The notes under the pieces were generated by a model, which saw only the letters and a list, made by a program, of their open reading frames with translations, did not search any database and was not told where the DNA came from. Of a stretch of DNA of 9,493 nucleotides, positions 1-5,318 are shown piece after piece; the stretch's first letter is position 1, and each line of letters begins with the position of its first letter. Position numbers and translations under genes: made by a program. This DNA is from JBBSEZ01 sp038239195 (GTDB lineage: Bacteria > Planctomycetota > Planctomycetia > Gemmatales > Gemmataceae): assembly GCA_038239195.1 (NCBI GenBank), contig JBBSEZ010000391.1:1-9493 (forward strand). Direction: 5' to 3'.

Positions 1-213
1 ATCGGCGGGGTTGCTCCAGCCCAACCGGTGGCGGGTGACCTCCCACCCGATAGCGGGGCTGAAACAGCCTTCCTCGCGAGGCATGACAGACCAGACGCTC
101 GGATGGCGCATCGCCATCCCGGTGCAAAGCACCCAAGCTAGACCTGACCTCCTGATTGGCCCCCAGAGCGGAGCCACAAGCGTTCTATCGCGAGGCCAGG
201 AAGCGGCAAGGGG
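1..213 (+). repeat. Direct repeat copy 1 (structured element, 5' end cut by window)
   Basis: This segment aligns with 1625-1837 at a constant offset of 1624 and with no insertion or deletion. By hand count 49-154 is 99/106 identical, while 21-48 is only 14/28 and 155-178 is 14/24. Hairpins present in both copies are GGCTG-AAA-CAGCC (57-69), an 8-bp stem with a three-base loop (101-119) and GGTGC-AAA-GCACC (121-133). A weaker stem lies around 158-175. The single difference inside 101-119 falls in the loop (CAT here, CAA in copy 2). Similarity fades after about 213. The copy probably continues left of the window, because in copy 2 the matching segment pairs with sequence further upstream. It could be a structured RNA, a non-autonomous mobile element or a dispersed intergenic repeat. 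I do not recognise the family. Confidence 0.85.
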
Positions 214-224
214 CGAACGCGTGC

Positions 225-332
225 GCTTCGAGGCCCCTCGGAAGCCAACGCCGCGCTCGAAAAGTCCAGCATTGGACGACGGCCTCAGTTACAATGACCG
301 AGCAGGTCGACGAGGCGGCCAACCCCAGGAGG
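225..332 (+). promoter_or_regulatory. Leader of the 338-901 gene
   Basis: The stretch between repeat copy 1 and the first gene holds two short hairpins. One is at 225-245 (GCTTC/GAAGC arms, continued by GAG/CTC past a bulged G). The other is GTCCA-GCAT-TGGAC at 264-277. TACAAT at 290-295 resembles a -10 box, but no -35 box lies at normal distance, so it is weak. AGGAGG at 327-332 is a perfect Shine-Dalgarno sequence five bases before the ATG at 338 and decides that start. Confidence 0.4.
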
Positions 333-337
333 TTGTC

Positions 338-901
338 ATGGGCTATACAGTCTTGCGCCCGGGCGGGACGAAGGACGGCGAATTTCAGGCCTACGCCCGG
401 CTGCTCCGTCAGATGGGCAAAGATCTCGGCAAGCTGCCGCGCGTGGCCGAGCCGAGCACCAACCGGCGCTGGCTGCACGTCTGGAACACCTATGCCGAGG
501 CGCAGATGTTTGCCGAGGAAATGAAGGAGCGGATGGGGAACGCGGCGTGGGAGGTGCAGGAGGTGCCGGGCCAGGCCTCGGAAGGGCCTCTGGGGCCGCT
601 TGTGGTCCAGCTCGGCCGCCAGGCGACCGGCCTGACGTTCGCCCTGCACCCGTTGAGTCGCGCCCTGATCGAGTCGGCCTTTCCCAGGGCGGTCGTCCTT
701 GCGCACGCCTTCATCGACCTCGCCACCTGGAACGATTTCCGCCAGACGCGCGGGGACGTGCGCGATCTGGTGGACGAGGTCCTTCCCAGGCTGAGCGGCC
801 TGCACGAAGCCGACCTGCACGAGCTCGGCTACGAAGCGGTCGATGCGGAAACCAGTCAGACACTTTTCGTGGTGCCGCCTGCGGTCCTCGCTCAAGTTTG
901 A
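338..901 (+). CDS. Hypothetical protein, 187 aa
   Basis: I do not recognise this protein and assign no function. The start is the ATG at 338, with AGGAGG five bases upstream. The frame is open further upstream to base 11, but that part runs through the repeat and has no comparable ribosome site. The product has no signal peptide and no clear membrane segment, so it is probably cytoplasmic. The N-terminal half has a tryptophan-rich stretch (RRWLHVWNTY, residues 43-52) followed by an amphipathic acidic/basic helix (about 53-66) and AWEV (70-73). The C-terminal half (about 90-187) is more hydrophobic and ends in FVVPPAVLAQV. Its last 10 bases overlap the end of the converging gene at 892-1461, so the two transcripts are complementary at their 3' ends. 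Together the two genes are bracketed by the direct repeats. It may be a functional partner of that nuclease-like protein, but only position suggests this. Confidence 0.8.
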   Translation: MGYTVLRPGGTKDGEFQAYARLLRQMGKDLGKLPRVAEPSTNRRWLHVWNTYAEAQMFAEEMKERMGNAAWEVQEVPGQASEGPLGPLVVQLGRQATGLTFALHPLSRALIESAFPRAVVLAHAFIDLATWNDFRQTRGDVRDLVDEVLPRLSGLHEADLHELGYEAVDAETSQTLFVVPPAVLAQV

Positions 902-1461
902 GGAGGCGCAGGTTCGCCCGGAGGGGCAGCCTCCTCGCCCGGTTGCGTCGCGAGGACGGGCAGCGGCTGAAGTGGGGGCAGTTGGTCCCAGGCGTTGCGA
1001 TAGGGGGTCAGGTCCACCTCGCCGCAGCGGACGTTTCCGGGCCGGAATTGGACGGTCAGGGCAAGGTCGCCCGTCCGGTGGTTCTCCGTCCCAAACCGCT
1101 GAGGACCGTTCCACAAGTTGTCCAACTGCTCTCGGCCGATGACGAGGAAGTCGGCCCAGCGGCCCTCGAGGCGGACCGCCAGGGCGTAGTAGAGCGGAAG
1201 GCCATCGGTGCGTTCGAGCTGGCGCATGGGTACGTCGAACCGGGCGCTGTAGCCCTCCTCGTTCTCGTAGCGCGCTCCTCGCGCCGTCTTGACCTGGATT
1301 CGCGCGACGTCTACCCGGTGGTCGAGAAAGGCGAACACGTCGGTGCCCACGTCCACCTCGGGAATGGCGGCGTTGCAGAGGCGGTACAATACCTCGGCCA
1401 TGACGGCCAACTGGCCTCCCCGTCCCCGGAAGGTGTCGTCTGTCCCTCGCTGTCTGCCCAT
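892..1461 (-). CDS. PD-(D/E)XK-nuclease-like protein, 189 aa
   Basis: The sequence shows a short N-terminal helix with E23, then VGTDVFAFLD (residues 38-47) and RIQVKTA (54-60). A GxD strand followed after about 15 residues by QxK (D41, Q56, K58) is the usual active-site layout of PD-(D/E)XK-fold proteins, including small DUF4365-like proteins. I therefore infer a nuclease-like fold; neither cleavage activity nor target can be read from the sequence. The middle part (about 65-150) alternates predicted strands and helices. The C-terminus (about 165-189) is proline-rich and probably disordered. The start is well supported: GGAGG lies five bases before the ATG at 1461. The gene converges on the 338-901 gene and overlaps it by 10 bases. 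A perfect 13-bp palindrome lies about 41 bases before its start. Possible roles are a defence or repair accessory protein, or a restriction-like domain that has lost activity. Confidence 0.82.
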   Translation of the reverse strand: MGRQRGTDDTFRGRGGQLAVMAEVLYRLCNAAIPEVDVGTDVFAFLDHRVDVARIQVKTARGARYENEEGYSARFDVPMRQLERTDGLPLYYALAVRLEGRWADFLVIGREQLDNLWNGPQRFGTENHRTGDLALTVQFRPGNVRCGEVDLTPYRNAWDQLPPLQPLPVLATQPGEEAAPPGEPAPPQT

Positions 1462-1502
1462 CGCAGCCTCCAGCCAGAGCCAGCGTTGATTCGGAAGGAG
1501 GG

Positions 1503-1531
1503 CCGGCCGCCTGGACAGTCCAGGCGGCCGG
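1503..1531. other. Perfect 13-bp hairpin/palindrome in leader of the nuclease-like gene
   Basis: The arms 1503-1515 (CCGGCCGCCTGGA) and 1519-1531 are exact reverse complements separated by CAG. Neither strand has a T-run after it, so it is not a standard intrinsic terminator. It lies about 41 bases upstream of the minus-strand ATG at 1461. It could be an operator palindrome, a leader hairpin, or a factor-dependent stop for transcription arriving on either strand. Confidence 0.6.
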
Positions 1532-1588
1532 TCGAATTCAGGAGGCCTCTACTACGTGACCTGGGGCGCGGAGGGCTCACGGCCACGC

Positions 1589-1673
1589 CGGGAAGACTTC
1601 CCCCCGGCAGACGGTGGGACCGCGACTGGCGAGGTTGTTCCAGGCCACCGTCCGCCGGGGGGAAGTCTTCCCG
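1589..1673. other. Long near-perfect hairpin at the 5' side of repeat copy 2
   Basis: The arms 1589-1617 and 1645-1673 are reverse complements at 28 of 29 positions; the exception is A1609 opposite C1653. The 27-base loop contains a smaller possible stem, CTGG (1626-1629) with CCAG (1640-1643). The right arm and loop lie inside the repeated segment, and the left arm lies just outside the part visible in copy 1. A perfect stem this long in an intergenic region is far from chance and indicates either folded RNA or a transposon-like inverted repeat. There is no T-run after it on either strand. Confidence 0.85.
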
Positions 1674-1837
1674 ATAGCGGGGCTGAAACAGCCTTCCCTG
1701 TGACGCATGAGGGACCAGACGCTCGGATGGCGCAACGCCATCCCGGTGCAAAGCACCCAAGCTAGACCTGACCTCCTGGGCGGCCCGCCTGGCGGGACCA
1801 GAAGCGTTGTATCGCGAGCGGAGGAGGAAGCAAGAGG
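1625..1837 (+). repeat. Direct repeat copy 2 (structured element)
   Basis: This is the second copy of the element at 1-213, offset by exactly 1624 bases without gaps. The conserved hairpins fall at 1681-1693 (GGCTG-AAA-CAGCC), 1725-1743 (8-bp stem, loop CAA) and 1745-1757 (GGTGC-AAA-GCACC). An additional stem CCCGC-CTG-GCGGG lies at 1784-1796. A small stem TCCCT/AGGGA (1695-1699 with 1710-1714) exists only here; copy 1 has CCTC-GC-GAGG at the matching place. With its upstream arm the structural unit probably spans about 1589 to 1804. It ends about 156 bases before the SNF2 gene. It contains no convincing protein gene: the plus frame open in copy 1 is interrupted here by TGA at 1701-1703. Confidence 0.85.
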
Positions 1838-1993
1838 GCGCTGGCCCGCAGCATGGGGCCGCGACGCGGAGCGCGCCGGCGGCCCCGCGCGCCGCTTCGC
1901 GGCGCGGCCACGTGGATCGCAGGGGGGCCCCTTGCGATCTCCGCGCTTACGTGGTGCAATCGACGAGGAGATCGGAACACGAGGGACAACGGG
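1838..1993 (+). promoter_or_regulatory. Leader of the SNF2-family gene
   Basis: This stretch between repeat copy 2 and the ATG at 1994 holds two hairpins. One is an 8-bp GC stem with loop TTC at 1888-1906. The other is a 10-bp stem with one G-T pair at 1915-1939 (GATCGCAGGG with CCTTGCGATC). GAGGG at 1981-1985 is a plausible ribosome site eight bases before the ATG. I see no convincing -35/-10 pair. In such GC-rich sequence the first hairpin has little weight; the second is more notable. Confidence 0.4.
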
Positions 1994-4900
1994 ATGGCGC
2001 TGAGCAGCAAACTCGAGGAGCAGGTAGGCCCAGAGACCAGGATGCGTGGCGAGAAGCTCTTCATCCGCAACAAGGTGACGATCCTGGCCGGCGGGCCTCG
2101 CCGGGTGCGGGCCTCGGTGAGCGGGCCCCCGCGGGGCGTGGTGTGCCTGTCCCTGGCACCGAGCGCGCTCAAGGGCAGTTGTACCTGCGCGGCCTACCAA
2201 AAAGACCACAAGCCTTGCCAGCACGTGTGGGCAACCATCCTCATGGCCGTCGCCCAGGACCATCTCGACGCGGACGAGGCGGAGGCCCGGCGCTACGAGC
2301 ACGACGAGAGGGTGGACGTGGTGTCGAGGCCCAAGAAGGCAGCGGCGAAGAAGGAGCAGGCGAAAAAGGGCCACCCCGTCGTCCGCAAGCCGCGCACGCC
2401 CTCGTGGAAGGAAGGTTTCGCGCAACTCCAGCGCGACCTGACCCGGGGGCCCAGCGTCCGAGCCCCCGCGGCCTGGCCCGCCGAGAACGAGATCGTCTAC
2501 GTCATCGATCTGGCCGTCGCCCCCACGAGCGGGCTGGTCCTCGACGTCGGCGTGCGGCACCGCAACGCCGACGGGGAGGTCTCGGAGCCGGTGGCGCATC
2601 GCCTCTCGCTGGCGCAGCTCTCCCACCTGCCCGACCTGGCGGACCGGCAAATCCTGACCACCCTCGAGGGCGCGGGGGGCATCAGTTCCGCTTTCGGGGG
2701 CGGCTCGCCCTACGACTTCACCGAGACGCGCTACGCGTTTCCGCAAGCGCTGATCGACGTCCTCCTGCCGGTGATCTGCCGCACCGGCCGCTGTCTGCTG
2801 CAGCGGCCCCATGCGTCCGAAATGACCGTGCTCCGCTGGGACGAGGGCGGGGCCTGGGACTTCTGGTTGTGTGCGCGCCCCGCCGAGGACGGCTATCGCC
2901 TGACGGCCGAGCTGCGCCGCGGGGAGGAGCGCGTTCCCCTCTCCGAGCCGCTGATGCTGCTCGCGGCGGGGCTGGTGTTCTGGCCCGATCGGGTCGGCTC
3001 GCTTCGCGTCGCCGGCGCCTTCGATTGGATCGCGACGTTCCGCCGCCACGATGCGTTCGCGGTGCGCGCCGAGGAGGTCGATGCGTTCCTCGCCGACCTG
3101 TTCAAGCTGCCGCGCTTGCCGAACCTCGACTTCCCGGAGGAGTTGCGCGTCCAGGAGGTGACGGTGGCGCCCAAGCCGCGCCTGCTCGTCAAGCCCCCGC
3201 CTCAGCCCCATTACGGCCGGCGCGTGCTGCATGGAGAGCTCTCGTTCGAGTACGAGGGCGAGGTGGTCGCCGCCAAGGCGCCGGGCTGGCACCTCTTCGT
3301 GCCGGGCCGCCGCCTGCTGGTGCGCCGGGCCCCCGAGGCCGAGTCCGCCGCGCTGGAGCGCCTGCTGGCGCTGCGCTTCAAACAGAGCTACAGCTACTAC
3401 GGGCAGGGGCGCACGCTCGAGCTGACCACGAAATACCTGGCGGGCGTCGTGCGCACTCTCCTCGCGGAAGGCTGGCACGTGGAGGCCGAGGGCAAGCTCT
3501 ACCGCAAGCCCGGCAACTTCCAGATCGAAGTCACCAGCAACATAGACTGGTTCGAGCTGCACGGGAAGGTCGATTTCGAGGGCCGCTCCGCCAGCCTGCC
3601 CGAGTTGCTCGCCGCCCTGCGCCGCGGCGACGGCTACGTCACGCTCGACGACGGGACGCTGGGCATGTTGCCCGAGGAGTGGCTGCGGAAGTACGGCACC
3701 CTGGCTTCGCTGGGCGAGAAGGACGGCGACACGCTGCGCTTCAAGCGCACCCAGGCCGGCTTGCTCGACGCCCTCCTCGCCGCCCAGCCCGAGGCCACCT
3801 GCGACGCCGTCTTCACCAAGGTGCGCGACGAGCTGCGCTCCTTCGCGGGCATCGAGGCCGCCGACGCGCCGCCCGGGTTCACCGGCGAGTTGCGCGGCTA
3901 CCAGCGCGACGGCCTGGGCTGGCTGCTTTTCCTCCAGCGCTTCGGCTTCGGCGGCTGCCTCGCCGACGACATGGGCCTGGGCAAGACGGTCCAGGTGCTC
4001 GCCCTCCTCGAAACGCGCCGCGCCCTCCGGGCAGGCCCCGAGGAGGCGCGCCCTGGCCCCTCGCTGGTCGTCGTCCCGCGCTCGCTGATCTTCAACTGGA
4101 AGCAGGAGGCCACGCGCTTCGCCCCTCAGCTCCGCGTCCTCGACCAGACCGGCTCGGAGCGGGCGCGCGACGCGACGGCGTTCGCCGACGCGGACGTGGT
4201 GCTGACCACCTACGGGACGCTGCGTCGCGACGTCCACTTCCTGAAGGACGTTGCGTTCGACTACTGCATCCTCGACGAGGCGCAGTCGATCAAGAACGCC
4301 AGCAGCGAGTCGGCCAAGGCGGCGCGGCTGCTGCGCGGCACGCATCGCCTGGCGATGAGCGGGACGCCGGTGGAGAACCACCTCGGCGAGCTGTGGAGCC
4401 TGTTCGAGTTCCTCAACCCCGGCATGCTGGGCAGCGCCTCGGTCTTCCAGCTCACCGCCGGGCGCACTCCCGAGCCCGAGACGCGCGAGCTGCTGGCGCG
4501 GGCCCTGCGGCCTTTCATCCTGCGCCGCACCAAGGAGCAGGTGGCCAAGGACCTCCCCGCCAAGACCGAACAGACCATCTACTGCGAACTGGAGGACGTC
4601 CAGCGCAAGCGCTACGACGAACTGCGCAATCACTACCGCCTGTCGCTGTTGCAGCGCGTCGAACGCGAGGGCATGCAGCGCGCGACGATGTCGATCCTGG
4701 AGGCGCTGCTGCGCCTGCGCCAGGCTGCCTGCCACCCCGGGCTGATCGACCCCAAGAAGAAGGCCGAGAGCAGCGCCAAGCTCGAAGCGCTGCTGCCGCA
4801 ACTGGAGGAGCTGATCGCGGAAGGGCACAAGGTTTTGGTGTTCTCGCAATTCGTCCAGATGCTCCACATCGTTCGCGACCGGCTCGACGAGGCGGGGCTG

Positions 4901-5278
4901 GTCTACGAGTACCTGGATGGGCAAACGCGCGACCGGCAGGCGCGCGTCGAGCACTTCCAGACCGACCCCGCGTGCAAGTTGTTCCTGATCAGCCTCAAGG
5001 CGGGCGGGCTCGGGCTGAACCTGACGGCGGCCAGCTACGTGTTCTTGCTCGACCCGTGGTGGAACCCGGCCGTCGAGGCCCAGGCCATCGACCGGACGCA
5101 CCGCATCGGCCAGGAGAGGCCCGTCTTCGCTTACCGATTGATCGCGCGCGGCACCGTCGAGGAGAAGATCTTGGAGCTGCAGCGCAGCAAGCGCGACCTG
5201 GCCGACGCCATCATCAACGCCGACAACGGCCTCGTCCGCAACCTCACGCGCGAGGACCTGGAGTTGCTGCTCTCGTGA
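1994..5278 (+). CDS. SWIM zinc-finger SNF2-family ATPase/helicase, 1094 aa
   Basis: This is a full-length DNA-dependent ATPase of the Swi2/Snf2 group (superfamily 2), expected to translocate on duplex DNA in the cytoplasm rather than to unwind it. At the N-terminus C63-x-C65 with C75-x-H77 forms a SWIM zinc finger. It is followed by a lysine-rich basic stretch (about 112-142). Residues about 150-620 form a poorly conserved middle region. The ATPase core shows DDMGLGKT (658-665, Walker A K664), LVVVPRSLIFNW, TTYGTLRRD, DEAQ (761-764) and MSGTPVENH (from 788). The second RecA-like domain begins near K946 (KVLVFSQF) and has LKAGGLGLNLTAA and DRTHRIGQ (1033-1040, arginine finger R1037). All key residues are present. 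The ATG at 1994 is preferred over an in-frame ATG at 1853 because GAGGG lies eight bases upstream and the extension looks like arginine-rich leader translation. Family members act in recombination, repair or transcription; the exact role here is unknown. A 40-base gap with a GGCGCC hairpin (5283-5300) leads to the next gene. Confidence 0.95.
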   Translation: MALSSKLEEQVGPETRMRGEKLFIRNKVTILAGGPRRVRASVSGPPRGVVCLSLAPSALKGSCTCAAYQKDHKPCQHVWATILMAVAQDHLDADEAEARRYEHDERVDVVSRPKKAAAKKEQAKKGHPVVRKPRTPSWKEGFAQLQRDLTRGPSVRAPAAWPAENEIVYVIDLAVAPTSGLVLDVGVRHRNADGEVSEPVAHRLSLAQLSHLPDLADRQILTTLEGAGGISSAFGGGSPYDFTETRYAFPQALIDVLLPVICRTGRCLLQRPHASEMTVLRWDEGGAWDFWLCARPAEDGYRLTAELRRGEERVPLSEPLMLLAAGLVFWPDRVGSLRVAGAFDWIATFRRHDAFAVRAEEVDAFLADLFKLPRLPNLDFPEELRVQEVTVAPKPRLLVKPPPQPHYGRRVLHGELSFEYEGEVVAAKAPGWHLFVPGRRLLVRRAPEAESAALERLLALRFKQSYSYYGQGRTLELTTKYLAGVVRTLLAEGWHVEAEGKLYRKPGNFQIEVTSNIDWFELHGKVDFEGRSASLPELLAALRRGDGYVTLDDGTLGMLPEEWLRKYGTLASLGEKDGDTLRFKRTQAGLLDALLAAQPEATCDAVFTKVRDELRSFAGIEAADAPPGFTGELRGYQRDGLGWLLFLQRFGFGGCLADDMGLGKTVQVLALLETRRALRAGPEEARPGPSLVVVPRSLIFNWKQEATRFAPQLRVLDQTGSERARDATAFADADVVLTTYGTLRRDVHFLKDVAFDYCILDEAQSIKNASSESAKAARLLRGTHRLAMSGTPVENHLGELWSLFEFLNPGMLGSASVFQLTAGRTPEPETRELLARALRPFILRRTKEQVAKDLPAKTEQTIYCELEDVQRKRYDELRNHYRLSLLQRVEREGMQRATMSILEALLRLRQAACHPGLIDPKKKAESSAKLEALLPQLEELIAEGHKVLVFSQFVQMLHIVRDRLDEAGLVYEYLDGQTRDRQARVEHFQTDPACKLFLISLKAGGLGLNLTAASYVFLLDPWWNPAVEAQAIDRTHRIGQERPVFAYRLIARGTVEEKILELQRSKRDLADAIINADNGLVRNLTREDLELLLS

Positions 5279-5318
5279 GAGGGGCGCCGACTCGGGCGCC
5301 GGAAACGGAGAAACCGCC

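Noticed and set aside
11..337. N-terminal extension of the 338-901 gene
   Set aside because: The extension lies in the repeat and its leader, is interrupted by TGA in copy 2, and AGGAGG clearly marks the ATG at 338.
1311..1760. A minus-strand frame running through repeat copy 2, also open in copy 1
   Set aside because: It would start at TTG without a ribosome site and runs into the nuclease-like gene in another frame. Differences between copies include radical changes rather than a synonymous pattern. Some chance remains that it is a small repeat-encoded peptide.
1589..1837. Guide RNA of an IscB/TnpB-type system, group II intron fragment or c-di-GMP riboswitch
   Set aside because: The multi-hairpin look prompted these ideas, but there is no adjacent IscB, TnpB or reverse transcriptase gene, and I could not match the conserved bases of any of these families.
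1853..1993. Upstream ATG for the SNF2 gene
   Set aside because: The extra 47 residues are arginine-rich and non-conserved in appearance, and the ribosome site fits 1994 better. This is not certain.
892..5278. A known SNF2-containing defence system such as DISARM
   Set aside because: No methyltransferase, DrmA/DrmB-like or phospholipase-D-like gene is present, and the SWIM-SNF2 protein resembles common chromosomal members of the family.
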